This document shows positions 26,723-35,481 of a stretch of 64,000 nt of DNA, piece by piece. The stretch's first letter is position 1, and each line of letters opens with the position of its first letter. A program made the position numbers and the translations under genes. This DNA comes from Pseudomonas mosselii (lineage in GTDB: Bacteria; Pseudomonadota; Gammaproteobacteria; Pseudomonadales; Pseudomonadaceae), in assembly GCF_003205295.1 (NCBI RefSeq), contig NZ_QJRP01000024.1:1-64000 (forward strand). The letters run 5' to 3'. The notes under the pieces are model-generated. The model was not told the origin of the DNA. It made no database searches and was given only the letters and a program-made list of their open reading frames with translations.

Positions 26723-26781
26723 TGGGAGCTCCGAAAAAAGCGGTTGAGAGCGGGGTAGTGGGCTTCCATGCCCGGCGGGTA

Positions 26782-27585
26782 TCAGTCCCAGGCCGGCGCC
26801 AGGCCGTCCGGGCTGACTTCGCGGCCGTTGCGTTCCAGGGTAGCGATACGCGCCATGTCGTCGGTGTCCAGGCGCAGGCTCTGGGCAAGCAGGTTGCTGG
26901 CCAGGTTCTCGCGCTTGGTGGACGACGGAATAACCGCATAGCCCAGCTGCAAGGCCCAGGCCAGGGCCACCTGGGCCACGGTGGCCTTGTGCTTGGCGGC
27001 GATCTCGGCCAGCAGCGGATCCTTCAGCACCTTGCCGTAGGCCAGGGTCATGTAGGAGGTGGTGGTGATGCCTTGCTCCTGGAGGTAGGCCGTCAGCTTG
27101 CGGTTCTGCAGGTACGGGCTGAGCTCGATCTGGTTGGTGGCGATCTCGCCCTGGCCGACCACGGCGATGGCCTGGCGGGTCAGCTCGATATTGAAGTTTG
27201 AGACGCCGATCTGGCGGGTGAGACCCTGGTGCTTGGCCTCGGCCAGGGCCTGCATGTACTCGGGCAGCTCGACGCCGTTGCCCGGTGCCGGCCAGTGGAT
27301 CAGCAGCAGGTCGACATGGTCGGTGCGCAACTTGGCCAGGCTCTCGCGCAGGCTGGGGATGAGCTTGTCGGTGGCGTAGTGATCGACCCAGATCTTGGTG
27401 GTGATGAACAGCTCGTCACGCGGCACACCGCTTTCGGCGATGGCCTGGCCGACCTCGGCCTCGTTCTTGTAGATCTGCGCGGTGTCGATGGTGCGGTAGC
27501 CCAGCTCCAGCGCCGACTTGACCGAGTCGATGACGGCCTGGCCGGTGAGGCGGAAGGTGCCCAGGCCGAAGGATGGAATGCTCAT
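26782..27585 (-). CDS. dkgB: Aldo/keto reductase (DkgB type)
   Basis: 267 residues with the aldo/keto reductase barrel. Visible are GYRTIDTAQIYKNE (residues 29-42, containing catalytic Asp34 and Tyr39), LLLIHWP near 93 with the active-site His, and IPSSTKRENLASN near 219 for NADPH binding. Length and motifs fit 2,5-diketo-D-gluconate reductase B, although relatives mainly reduce methylglyoxal and other small aldehydes. It is probably co-transcribed with the MFS gene. Confidence 0.85.
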   Translation of the reverse strand: MSIPSFGLGTFRLTGQAVIDSVKSALELGYRTIDTAQIYKNEAEVGQAIAESGVPRDELFITTKIWVDHYATDKLIPSLRESLAKLRTDHVDLLLIHWPAPGNGVELPEYMQALAEAKHQGLTRQIGVSNFNIELTRQAIAVVGQGEIATNQIELSPYLQNRKLTAYLQEQGITTTSYMTLAYGKVLKDPLLAEIAAKHKATVAQVALAWALQLGYAVIPSSTKRENLASNLLAQSLRLDTDDMARIATLERNGREVSPDGLAPAWD

Positions 27586-27892
27586 GGATCTGCTCCTGTC
27601 GAGTGAGGGGGTCGAAGCCCGGACAGTGGGGTCGGCTTCGACGGGTGAGCGCAGTTTGCGCCGTTAGGCGGGATTGATTAAGACGCCGGTAAGTCAAGGT
27701 CCTTTGACCTGGAGTCATGAATGGGAGGGCGGGTTGTGATTGGCGGCCGGGCAATAGGGGTATCAGGCAGGGTGACGCATCCGGCATCATGGCAAACCTG
27801 CAGGTGGTTGTGATTGAGCAAAGGCGGCTAGGCAGGCCCGAGCGCGGATCGACGAAGCTGTGGCCTGCCGTATTTCCAGGAGCACACTGACC
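27586..27892. other. Divergent intergenic region, dkgB / AraC regulator
   Basis: About 300 bases between divergent genes, expected to hold both promoters and possibly the AraC-type operator. I see no convincing consensus promoter, repeat or hairpin. Confidence 0.4.
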
Positions 27893-28753
27893 TTGCCCGT
27901 CAACGTCCATTACAAGTCCCGCTTCGACGCCGTGCTCGCCTATATCCAGGACAACCTGGAAGGCGATCTGTCGGTGGAGGCCCTGAGCGCGGTGGCGCAC
28001 TTTTCGGCGTTCCACTTTCATCGGCAGTTCAGCGCCTATGTGGGCGTGCCGGTTGCCCGTTACGTGCAGTTGATGCGTCTGCGCCGCGCGGCCCACCGGT
28101 TGCTCGGCCAGCCAGGCCAATCGGTATTGGCGGTGGCGCTGGAGGCGGGCTTCGAAAGTCCGGAAGCGTTCAGCCGGGCGTTCCGCCGGGCCTTCGGGCA
28201 TGCGCCCAGTGCGTTCCGCCGCCGGCCCGACTGGCAGGTATGGAATACGGTGTTTGCCATCCCTCATTTTTCCAGGAGCATCACCATGCAGGTACGAATC
28301 GTCGATTTCGCCGCCGTGCGCCTTGCGGCGCTCGAGCACCGTGGGCCGGCCAATCAGGTCAGCGAAACCGTACGCCACTTCATCGACTGGCGCATGAGCA
28401 GCGGGCAATCGCCCGTGGCCAGCAGTCGCAGCTTCGGCATCCCCTACAACAACCCGGACACCACCGCGCCGGAAGATTTCCGCTTCGCCATCTGCGGGGA
28501 AATCCACGAGGCCGTGGCGCCGAACGCCCAGGGTGTGCGGGAGTCGAGCTTGCCCGCCGGGCGCTGCGCGGTGGTGCGGCATGTCGGCTCGCCGGACCAT
28601 ATCGGCGAGACGATCTATCCGCTCTACCGCGACTGGCTGCCGGCCAGTGGCGAGGAATTGCGCGATCATCCGCTGTTCTTCCATTATCTGAGCATCTACC
28701 CGCAGACGCCGCTGGAGCAGTGGCAGACGGATATCTACGTGCCGTTGCGCTAA
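27893..28753 (+). CDS. AraC-family regulator with GyrI-like effector domain
   Basis: 286 residues from the TTG at 27893, chosen because CCAGGAG lies about 10 bases upstream; an ATG at 27860 in the same frame is the alternative. Residues 1-100 form a two-helix-turn-helix AraC domain (DLSVEALSAVAHFSAFHFHRQF, then GFESPEAFSRAFRRAFG). The rest is a GyrI-like small-molecule binding domain (VRIVDFAAVRLAALEHRGP). The Rob/TipA-like architecture points to drug or aldehyde sensing. It probably controls the divergent reductase and efflux genes. Confidence 0.85.
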   Translation: MPVNVHYKSRFDAVLAYIQDNLEGDLSVEALSAVAHFSAFHFHRQFSAYVGVPVARYVQLMRLRRAAHRLLGQPGQSVLAVALEAGFESPEAFSRAFRRAFGHAPSAFRRRPDWQVWNTVFAIPHFSRSITMQVRIVDFAAVRLAALEHRGPANQVSETVRHFIDWRMSSGQSPVASSRSFGIPYNNPDTTAPEDFRFAICGEIHEAVAPNAQGVRESSLPAGRCAVVRHVGSPDHIGETIYPLYRDWLPASGEELRDHPLFFHYLSIYPQTPLEQWQTDIYVPLR

Positions 28754-28766
28754 AGCACGGTCAGCC

Positions 28767-28808
28767 CCAAACGCAACAGCCCGCCGGATGGCGGGCTGTT
28801 GCGTTTGG
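28767..28808. terminator. Bidirectional intrinsic terminator
   Basis: A 19-bp perfect stem (28767-28785 with 28790-28808) with loop GGAT lies between the convergent AraC-type and DUF934 genes. AAAC/GTTT at the stem base gives a short U-rich end in both directions. Confidence 0.8.
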
Positions 28809-28818
28809 CCAGGAGCGA

Positions 28819-29313
28819 TCAGCGGCGGCGGAACAGCGGCAGCGGCTCGTCGGTGGCGCCCTGGTAGGTCACCGAGAAGTCCTTCAGGCTCTGCAGCGCG
28901 TCTTCCGGGTCCTTGTCGGCACGGATGGCGAACGCGTCGAAGCCGCAGCGGGCCATGTAGAACAGCTGGTCGCGCAGCACGTCGCCGATGGCGCGCAGCT
29001 CGCCCTTGAACTTGTAGCGGTCACGCAGCAGGCGCGCGTTGGAGTAGTTGCGCCCGTCGGTGAAGGCCGGGAAGTTCAGGGCGATGACCTGGAAGTGCTC
29101 GACGTCTTCACCGATTTCCTCGGCTTCCTCGTCGCTGTCCAGCCAGATGCCCAGGCCGCCATCGCGGGCCTTGAGCAGGCTCGGATGGTCGCGCCACAGC
29201 TGCAGCGGCACGATGTAGTCGTCGCAGTTGGTCAACTCGTCGATCGAGACGTCCTTGGGCAGCAGGTGCCAGGTTTCGTCGACGATCTGGTTGTTCTTAA
29301 TGATTCGCTGCAT
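28819..29313 (-). CDS. DUF934 protein, sulfite reductase accessory
   Basis: 164 residues, starting at the ATG at 29313, which overlaps the end of cysI by 17 bases. It belongs to the DUF934 family, found almost always behind cysI in proteobacteria. Visible is the YSNARLLRDRYKFKGELRAIGDVLRDQ segment type (from about residue 89), which marks the family. It is thought to help assemble or deliver electrons to the one-subunit sulfite reductase; the mechanism is unproven. Confidence 0.85.
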   Translation of the reverse strand: MQRIIKNNQIVDETWHLLPKDVSIDELTNCDDYIVPLQLWRDHPSLLKARDGGLGIWLDSDEEAEEIGEDVEHFQVIALNFPAFTDGRNYSNARLLRDRYKFKGELRAIGDVLRDQLFYMARCGFDAFAIRADKDPEDALQSLKDFSVTYQGATDEPLPLFRRR

Positions 29314-30949
29314 AGACGCGTTCCTTGAAGGGGTCGATGCCGATCCGCTGGTAGGTGTCGATGAAGCGCTCGTCTTCGGTGCGCTGCTCGACGTACACAT
29401 TGATCAGCTTCTCGATCACGTCGGCCATGTCGTCCTGGGCGAAGGAAGGCCCGAGGATCTTGCCCAGGCTCGCGTCACGGGCGGCATTGCCGCCCAGCGA
29501 GACCTGGTAGAACTCCTCGCCCTTCTTGTCCACGCCAAGGATGCCGATGTGGCCGACGTGGTGGTGGCCGCAGGCGTTCATGCAGCCGGAGATGTTCAGG
29601 TCGAGCTCGCCGATGTCGAACAGGTAGTCCAGGTCGTCGAAGCGGCGCTGGATGGACTCGGCGATCGGGATCGACTTGGCGTTGGCCAGCGAGCAGAAGT
29701 CACCGCCCGGGCAGCAGATGATGTCGGTCAGCAGGCCAATGTTCGGGGTGGCGAAGCCTTGCTCGCGCAGTTCCAGCCACAGCGCGTGCAGCTGGCGCTG
29801 CTCGACATCGGCGAGGATGATGTTCTGCTCGTGGGAGGTGCGCAGGTAGCCGAAGCTGTAGCGTTCGGCAAAGTCCGCGACGGCATCGAGCTGCTTGTCG
29901 GTCAGGTCGCCCGGGGCGACGCCGGTGGGCTTGAGCGACAGGGTCACGGCAACATAACCCGGCTTCTTGTGCGCGCGGGTGTTGCGCGAGCGCCAGCGGG
30001 CGAAGCCCGGGTGCTCGGCGTCCAGGGCGCTGTAGTCGACATTGTCGAGGGCCAGGTACTCGGGGTCGACGAAGTGGCGGGCAACGCGCTGCACCTCGTC
30101 CTCGGTCAAGGTGGTGCTGCCACCGCGCAGGTGGGCCATCTCGGCCTCGACCTTCTCGGCGAACACTTCCGGGGTGAGGGCCTTGACCAGGATCTTGATC
30201 CGCGCCTTGTACTTGTTGTCACGGCGGCCGTAACGGTTGTACACGCGCAGGATGGCGTCCAGGTAGCTGAGCAGGTCCTGCCAGGGCAGGAACTCGTTGA
30301 TGAACGAGCCGATCACCGGCGTGCGGCCCAGGCCGCCGCCCACCAGCACGCGGAAGCCCAGTTCACCGGCGGCGTTGCGCACCGGCTCCAGGCCGATGTC
30401 GTGCACTTCGATGGCGGCGCGGTCGTCGCTGGAGCCGTTGACGGCGATCTTGAACTTGCGCGGCAGGTAGGCGAATTCCGGGTGGAAGGTGGTCCACTGG
30501 CGGACGATCTCGCACCACGGACGCGGGTCCACCAGCTCGTCGGCGGCGACACCGGCGAACTGGTCGGTGGTGACGTTGCGCAGGCAGTTGCCGCTGGTCT
30601 GGATCGCGTGCATCTGCACGGTGGCCAGCTCCGCGAGGATCTCCGGGATGTCTTCCAGCGCCGGCCAGTTGTACTGCACGTTCTGGCGGGTGCTGATGTG
30701 CGCGTAACCCTTGTCGTAGTCGCGGGCGATCTTCGCCAGCATGCGGGTCTGGCGGGCGTTCAGCTGGCCATAGGGCACGGCGACACGCAGCATCGGCGCG
30801 AAACGTTGGATATACAGGCCGTTCTGCAGGCGCAGAGGGCGGAATTCTTCTTCGCTCAGCTCACCGGCCAGGTAGCGGCGGGTCTGATCACGGAACTGCT
30901 TGACGCGGTCCTCGATGATCCGCTGATCGTACTCGTCGTATACGTACAT
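29297..30949 (-). CDS. cysI: Sulfite reductase hemoprotein (nitrite/sulfite reductase family)
   Basis: 550 residues with the duplicated ferredoxin-like and siroheme/4Fe-4S architecture. Cluster ligands are Cys413, Cys419, Cys456 and Cys460 in the C-x5-C and C-x3-C patterns (CCPGGDFC; CMNACGHHH). It reduces sulfite to sulfide for cysteine synthesis. It is coupled by overlap to the DUF934 gene. It would take the sulfite released by the desulfination system at 4-22 kb, although it is not linked to it by operon. Confidence 0.93.
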   Translation of the reverse strand: MYVYDEYDQRIIEDRVKQFRDQTRRYLAGELSEEEFRPLRLQNGLYIQRFAPMLRVAVPYGQLNARQTRMLAKIARDYDKGYAHISTRQNVQYNWPALEDIPEILAELATVQMHAIQTSGNCLRNVTTDQFAGVAADELVDPRPWCEIVRQWTTFHPEFAYLPRKFKIAVNGSSDDRAAIEVHDIGLEPVRNAAGELGFRVLVGGGLGRTPVIGSFINEFLPWQDLLSYLDAILRVYNRYGRRDNKYKARIKILVKALTPEVFAEKVEAEMAHLRGGSTTLTEDEVQRVARHFVDPEYLALDNVDYSALDAEHPGFARWRSRNTRAHKKPGYVAVTLSLKPTGVAPGDLTDKQLDAVADFAERYSFGYLRTSHEQNIILADVEQRQLHALWLELREQGFATPNIGLLTDIICCPGGDFCSLANAKSIPIAESIQRRFDDLDYLFDIGELDLNISGCMNACGHHHVGHIGILGVDKKGEEFYQVSLGGNAARDASLGKILGPSFAQDDMADVIEKLINVYVEQRTEDERFIDTYQRIGIDPFKERVYAANH

Positions 30950-31130
30950 ATAAGTCCTGTCTCAGGCTAGCATGCAGCTAATCGCGCGCACGGCCGCGCA
31001 CTCCGGGTCGGAGCCGAGGCACGATAGCAGAGTGGGTTTATGCGCTAAAGTGATGTTTTTGCATATGAAAAGAACCATTTGGACTAAGTGAGACTGACTG
31101 GCATTTGTCCGCGCCGGTACATCGCGGCGC

Positions 31131-31136
31131 TATAAT
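31131..31136 (+). promoter_or_regulatory. Consensus -10 box of the binding-protein gene
   Basis: A perfect TATAAT lies 30 bases upstream of the start at 31167. No -35 box at 16-18 bases spacing is convincing. Confidence 0.5.
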
Positions 31137-31166
31137 CCGGGGTTTGCTCTGCAGGGAAGTAACAGC

Positions 31167-32243
31167 ATGCTCAAGGCCTTGTGCCAGAGCCTGTGCCTGA
31201 GCCTGCCACTGGCAGCGAGCGCACAGGCCGCGTCCGTGGTGTTCCTCAACCCGGGCTATTCCAACGAGACGTTCTGGGTCGATTACTCGCGCTTCATGCA
31301 TGCCGCCGCCAAGGATCTGGGCATGGCCTTGCGCGTGCAGTACAGCGAGCGCCGCGCCGACCTCGCCCTTACCCAGGCCCGTGAAGTGCTGCAAGGATCG
31401 CAGCGCCCGGACTACCTGGTGCTGGTCAACGAGCAGTACGTTGCCCCGGAGATCATCCGCCTGTCGCGGGGCACCGGGGTCAAGCTGTTTCTGGTCAACA
31501 ACGGCCTCACCGACAGCCAGGCGCACAGCATCCAGGCGCAGCCGGACAAATACCCCGAAGTGCTCGGTACCCTGGTCAGCAATGACGAGGAGGCCGGCTA
31601 CCAGATGCTCAAGGCCATGACGGCGCAACTGCCGGCCGAGGCGCAGGCGGTCGAGCTGCTGGCCTTCGCCGGCGTCAAGACCACGCCGGCCTCGCAGTTG
31701 CGTGTGCAGGGCATGCGCCGGGCGCTGGCAGAGTCCCCCCAGGTGCGCCTGCGCCAGGTGGTGTACGGCGGCTGGAGTCGCCAGCGTGCCTTCGAGCAGG
31801 CGCAGATGCTGCTGGAGCGCTACCCCGAAACACGCCTGGTGTGGTCGGCCAACGACCAGATGGCGTTCGGCGCCATGCAGGCGTTCGAGGCCCGGGGCAA
31901 GGTGCCGGGGCGCGATGCCCTGTTCAGCGCGGTCAACAGCTCGCCCGAGGCCCTGCGGGCGCGGATCGACGGGCGCCTGAGCGTGCTGATGGGCGGGCAC
32001 TTCACCCTGGGCGGCTGGGCCATGGTCATGTTGCATGATGACGCCCAGGGGCTGGCGGTGGGCCGCGACGGCCAGCGTGAGCATAGCGTGCCGGCCTTGC
32101 AACTGATCGACCCGGACAAGGCCCGACGCTGGCTCAAGCTGCTGGAGCAGGACAACCATGGTATCGATTTCCAGCGTTTCAGTGCCGAGGGCAGGCCGGC
32201 GGAATTCCGCTACCCCTTTCTCACGTCACCCGTCGACTACTAA
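31167..32243 (+). CDS. Periplasmic sugar-binding-type protein (Peripla_BP_4), orphan
   Basis: 358 residues with a Sec signal peptide cut near residue 21 (AQA-ASV). The type I periplasmic-binding fold is shown by ASVVFLNPGYSNETFW at the mature start, LVNEQY near 88, and WSANDQMAFGAMQA near 228. No permease or ATPase genes adjoin it. Orphans like this often feed a membrane sensor such as a diguanylate cyclase or histidine kinase, but none is encoded here. Ligand unknown. Confidence 0.8.
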   Translation: MLKALCQSLCLSLPLAASAQAASVVFLNPGYSNETFWVDYSRFMHAAAKDLGMALRVQYSERRADLALTQAREVLQGSQRPDYLVLVNEQYVAPEIIRLSRGTGVKLFLVNNGLTDSQAHSIQAQPDKYPEVLGTLVSNDEEAGYQMLKAMTAQLPAEAQAVELLAFAGVKTTPASQLRVQGMRRALAESPQVRLRQVVYGGWSRQRAFEQAQMLLERYPETRLVWSANDQMAFGAMQAFEARGKVPGRDALFSAVNSSPEALRARIDGRLSVLMGGHFTLGGWAMVMLHDDAQGLAVGRDGQREHSVPALQLIDPDKARRWLKLLEQDNHGIDFQRFSAEGRPAEFRYPFLTSPVDY

Positions 32244-32328
32244 AAGACCCTGCTTGAGGGAAGGGCATTGCTGGACTTAACTGCTGCTTGTGAAGTGCAT
32301 TCCCATAACCACTACAAGAGGCAATGCA

Positions 32329-32442
32329 ATGGGAAACTCTACCAAGGTCCGCAAAGCTGACAGCAGTGTCGATGCCTGGGCGATCCTGTGTCTGATCGTG
32401 CTGGTGGTGGTCACTGCGGTGTACTGGGTCAGCCATCAGTAG
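32329..32442 (+). CDS. Single-helix small membrane protein (37 residues)
   Basis: ATG at 32329 preceded by AAGAGG; stop TAG at 32440-32442. The peptide has a polar start (MGNSTKVRKADSS) and one strongly hydrophobic helix from about residue 16 to 34 (AWAILCLIVLVVVTAVYW), ending VSHQ. A terminator hairpin follows at 32478-32506. The strong ribosome site, clean helix and own terminator support a real gene. I recall closely similar short proteins in other Pseudomonas but know no function. Confidence 0.65.
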   Translation: MGNSTKVRKADSSVDAWAILCLIVLVVVTAVYWVSHQ

Positions 32443-32477
32443 CGCAATACTGCTCGAGACCGTGAGTAACACCTGAA

Positions 32478-32506
32478 CCGCCCGCGGAAGGGATATCCGC
32501 GGGCGG
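32478..32506 (+). terminator. Hairpin after the small membrane protein gene
   Basis: An 11-bp stem (CCGCCCGCGGA and its complement) with a 7-base loop, 35 bases after the stop codon, followed by a moderately T-rich stretch. Confidence 0.65.
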
Positions 32507-32850
32507 ATTGCGTTTGGGGCGGCTAATGCGTACCCCTGTGGGAGATCGCCCAGCCCTTTGGGGGCTGCGCTGTCGCGCAGGGAACTGTCCCCCTGTGGGA
32601 GCGGCCTTGTGTCGCGAAAGGGGTGCGAAGCGCCCCCAGATCTGCGCACCAAGCTGATATTGCCGGGGCCGCTATGCGGCCCTTTCGCGACACAAGGCCG
32701 CTCCCACAGGGGCTAGCTAAATCAATGAGTTACGGTTTGTTCCATGAGAGCGGCCTTGTGCCGCGAAAGGGCCGTGCAACGGCCCCAGGATGTTGACGTT
32801 GAGGCAAAGATCCGCAGCCCTTTCGCGGCACAAGAGGCTTGCGCTTAGCT
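32507..32850. repeat. REP cluster (two BIME-like pairs)
   Basis: About 340 bases without a gene, filled by REPs. A convergent GGGAGCGGCCTTGTGTCGCG pair spans 32591-32713 and a second pair of the GTGCCGCGAAAGGG subtype spans about 32745-32836. Before them lies a partial related motif (32535-32590). Confidence 0.8.
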
Positions 32851-33069
32851 TTAGCGCGCCGTCAGGTGCATCGCCAGCTGCACCAGGCCGATCAGCACGA
32901 AGATGAAGATCAGCGTGAACATCGTCCCCATCACGATGAAATGGCTGGCCTTGCCATAGGTGAAGTCGCGGGCGCGGTTCTTGCCGCTCTGCACGCCGAA
33001 GGCGGCGGCGAGGATGCTCTGCAGCATCTGCCAGAAGGTCGGTGGCTTGCCGTGTTGCTGGTCGTCCAT
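32851..33069 (-). CDS. DUF2970 membrane protein
   Basis: 72 residues with the DUF2970 pattern: TFWQMLQSILAAAFGVQS near residue 11, a soluble linker ARDFTYGKASHFI, then one membrane helix (about 47-68). It is a small inner-membrane protein of unknown role. It is monocistronic, with REPs downstream. Confidence 0.85.
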   Translation of the reverse strand: MDDQQHGKPPTFWQMLQSILAAAFGVQSGKNRARDFTYGKASHFIVMGTMFTLIFIFVLIGLVQLAMHLTAR

Positions 33070-33114
33070 GAGTGGCTCCCTGGTTCAGAGGCAATCCCCC
33101 ACAGTGTAGGCGAC

Positions 33115-34056
33115 TCAGGCCGATGCCATGGCCGGATCCGCCTGTTCCTGCTCGTCCTGGGCCACCACTCGCTCGCACAGTTCGATGATCTGCTCGCGCA
33201 TCCAGCGGTTGGCCGGGTCCTGGTCGGTGCTTTCGTGCCAGTACAGGTGGGTCTCCAGCGCCGGCACCTCCACCGGCAGTGGCTGGTGGCGCAGTTGGTG
33301 GCGTCGGGCGAAGCGCTCGGGCACGGTCATGACCATGTCGGTCTGCTGCAGCACCTGCGAGGCCATCAGGTAGTGCTGCGAGCGCAGCGCGACACGGCGC
33401 TGCACACCCATCTTGCCCAGGGCCAGGTCCACATAGCCCAGACCGTTGCGCCGGCTGGAGATATGGATGTGGGTCATGGCCAGGTAGCTGTCCAGGGTCA
33501 GCTTGCCGTCGGCCTGCGGATGGCCGGGGCGCATGGCGCAGACGTAGCGGTCCTGCATCAGCTTGACGTGACGCACCTGCGGGTCGGTGTTCAGCGGCGC
33601 GTCGACGGCGAAGTCCAGGCGCCCGGCGGCCAGTTCCTTGGTGGTCTCGCGGCGCTTGCACAGGAAGCTTTCGATCACCAGTGCCGGCGCCAGCCGGCGC
33701 AGGCGCTGGAACAGCGGCGGCAAGATCACCGCCTCGGTGAGGTCGGTCATGCTGATGCGGAAGGTCTTGCTGGCCTGCAGCGGGGTGAAGATGCGGCTCT
33801 CCTGCACCGAGGTGCGCAGCAGCGACAGCGCGTTGCGTACCGGGCCGATGATGTTCTGCGCCATGGGCGTGGGCACCATGCCTTGGGCGGTGCGCACGAA
33901 CAGCGGGTCGTTGAAGGTCTCGCGCAGGCGCGACAGGGCGTTGGACACCGCCGGCTGGGTGATGCCGACGATCTGCCCGGCGCGGGTCAGGTTGGCTTCG
34001 GTGTAGATGGCATCGAAGACGATGAACAGGTTGAGGTCGACCTTGCTGAGGTTCAT
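33115..34056 (-). CDS. LysR-family transcriptional regulator
   Basis: 313 residues. The N-terminal winged helix-turn-helix is clear (LTRAGQIVGITQPAVSNALSRLR, about residues 23-45) and is followed by a PBP2-type effector domain. The NodD-like opening (VDLNLFIVFDAIYTEANL) suggests the NodD/LeuO-like branch. It is divergent from the acyl-CoA dehydrogenase gene across an AT-rich 140-base spacer, so it is the likely regulator of that gene. The inducer is unknown. Confidence 0.88.
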   Translation of the reverse strand: MNLSKVDLNLFIVFDAIYTEANLTRAGQIVGITQPAVSNALSRLRETFNDPLFVRTAQGMVPTPMAQNIIGPVRNALSLLRTSVQESRIFTPLQASKTFRISMTDLTEAVILPPLFQRLRRLAPALVIESFLCKRRETTKELAAGRLDFAVDAPLNTDPQVRHVKLMQDRYVCAMRPGHPQADGKLTLDSYLAMTHIHISSRRNGLGYVDLALGKMGVQRRVALRSQHYLMASQVLQQTDMVMTVPERFARRHQLRHQPLPVEVPALETHLYWHESTDQDPANRWMREQIIELCERVVAQDEQEQADPAMASA

Positions 34057-34196
34057 GGGCGCCGCTCTTCGTTGGAGTTATCGGGGGATCATATATTGGT
34101 TATGAATGTTTATACACGTAGAAAATAGACTAGGTGGATGAAGGGTGGCTGTTCTAGGCTCAGGTTCATGTTCTTCATTGACTGAAGGTAGCCCCG

Positions 34197-35426
34197 ATGG
34201 ATTTCGCCTATTCGCCCAAGGTCCAGGCACTGCGCGAGCGTGTCAGCGCATTCATGGATGCATACGTCTACCCGGCCGAGCCGGTGTTCGAGCGCCAGGT
34301 CGCCGAGGGCGACCGCTGGCAGCCCACCGCCATCGTCGAGGAACTCAAGGCCAAGGCCCGCGCCGAAGGCCTGTGGAACCTGTTCCTGCCGGAGTCGGAG
34401 TACGGCGCGGGGCTGACCAACCTCGAATACGCGCCACTGGCCGAGATCATGGGCCGCTCGCTGCTGGGGCCCGAGCCGTTCAACTGCTCGGCGCCGGACA
34501 CCGGCAACATGGAAGTGCTGGTGCGCTACGCCAGCGAGGCGCAGAAGCGCCAGTGGCTCGAACCGCTGCTGCGCGGCGAGATCCGCTCGGCGTTCGCCAT
34601 GACCGAGCCGGACGTGGCCTCCTCGGACGCTACCAACATGGCCGCCACCGCCGTGCGCGACGGTGACGAATGGGTGATCAACGGCCGCAAGTGGTGGACT
34701 TCCGGCGCCTGCGACCCACGCTGCAAGGTGATGATCTTCATGGGCCTGTCCAACCCCGACGGTCAGCGCCACCAGCAGCACTCGATGATCCTGGTGCCCA
34801 CCGACGCACCCGGGGTGAAGATCGTCCGCCCGCTACCGGTGTTCGGCTACGACGACGCGCCCCACGGCCATGCCGAGGTGCTGTTCGAGAATGTGCGCGT
34901 GCCCTATGAAAACGTGCTCCTTGGCGAAGGCCGCGGCTTCGAGATCGCCCAGGGTCGCCTTGGCCCGGGCCGGATCCACCACTGCATGCGCTCGATCGGC
35001 ATGGCCGAACGCGCCCTGGAGCTGATGTGCAAGCGCTCGGTCGAGCGCACCGCCTTCGGCCGGCCCCTGGCCCGGCTGGGGGGCAACGTCGACAAGATCG
35101 CCGACTCGCGGATGGAGATCGACATGGCCCGCCTGCTGACCCTGAAGGCCGCCTACATGATGGACACTGTCGGCAACAAGGTGGCGCGCAGCGAGATCGC
35201 CCAGATCAAGGTGGTGGCGCCCAACGTCGCGCTCAAGGTGATCGATCGGGCCATCCAGATCCATGGCGGGGCCGGGGTGAGCGGTGATTTCCCGTTGGCG
35301 TACATGTATGCGATGCAGCGCACCCTGCGCCTGGCCGACGGGCCGGATGAAGTGCACCGGGCGGCGATCGGCAAGTACGAGATTGGCAAGTACGTGCCCA
35401 AGGAAATGCTGCGTAGCGGGCATTGA
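34197..35426 (+). CDS. Acyl-CoA dehydrogenase
   Basis: 409 residues with complete acyl-CoA dehydrogenase domains: N-terminal helices, the FAMTEPDVASSDATN flavin/substrate segment near residue 137, and the C-terminal IHGGAGVSGDFPLA and LADGPDEVHRA motifs near 357 and 380. Length and motifs fit the ACAD10/11-like or FadE-type branch. It should oxidise an acyl-CoA with electrons passing to ETF. It stands alone beside a divergent LysR gene, so the chain-length preference cannot be told. Confidence 0.87.
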   Translation: MDFAYSPKVQALRERVSAFMDAYVYPAEPVFERQVAEGDRWQPTAIVEELKAKARAEGLWNLFLPESEYGAGLTNLEYAPLAEIMGRSLLGPEPFNCSAPDTGNMEVLVRYASEAQKRQWLEPLLRGEIRSAFAMTEPDVASSDATNMAATAVRDGDEWVINGRKWWTSGACDPRCKVMIFMGLSNPDGQRHQQHSMILVPTDAPGVKIVRPLPVFGYDDAPHGHAEVLFENVRVPYENVLLGEGRGFEIAQGRLGPGRIHHCMRSIGMAERALELMCKRSVERTAFGRPLARLGGNVDKIADSRMEIDMARLLTLKAAYMMDTVGNKVARSEIAQIKVVAPNVALKVIDRAIQIHGGAGVSGDFPLAYMYAMQRTLRLADGPDEVHRAAIGKYEIGKYVPKEMLRSGH

Positions 35427-35440
35427 GGTAACCCATCGGC

Positions 35441-35477
35441 CCGCTCCCACCGTGGGAGCGGGCTTGCCCCGCGATGA
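35441..35477. repeat. Single REP palindrome
   Basis: A compact REP of the GTGGGAGCGGGCTTGCCCCGCGA subtype lies between convergent genes and may act as transcript end for both. Confidence 0.7.
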
Positions 35478-35481
35478 TGAA

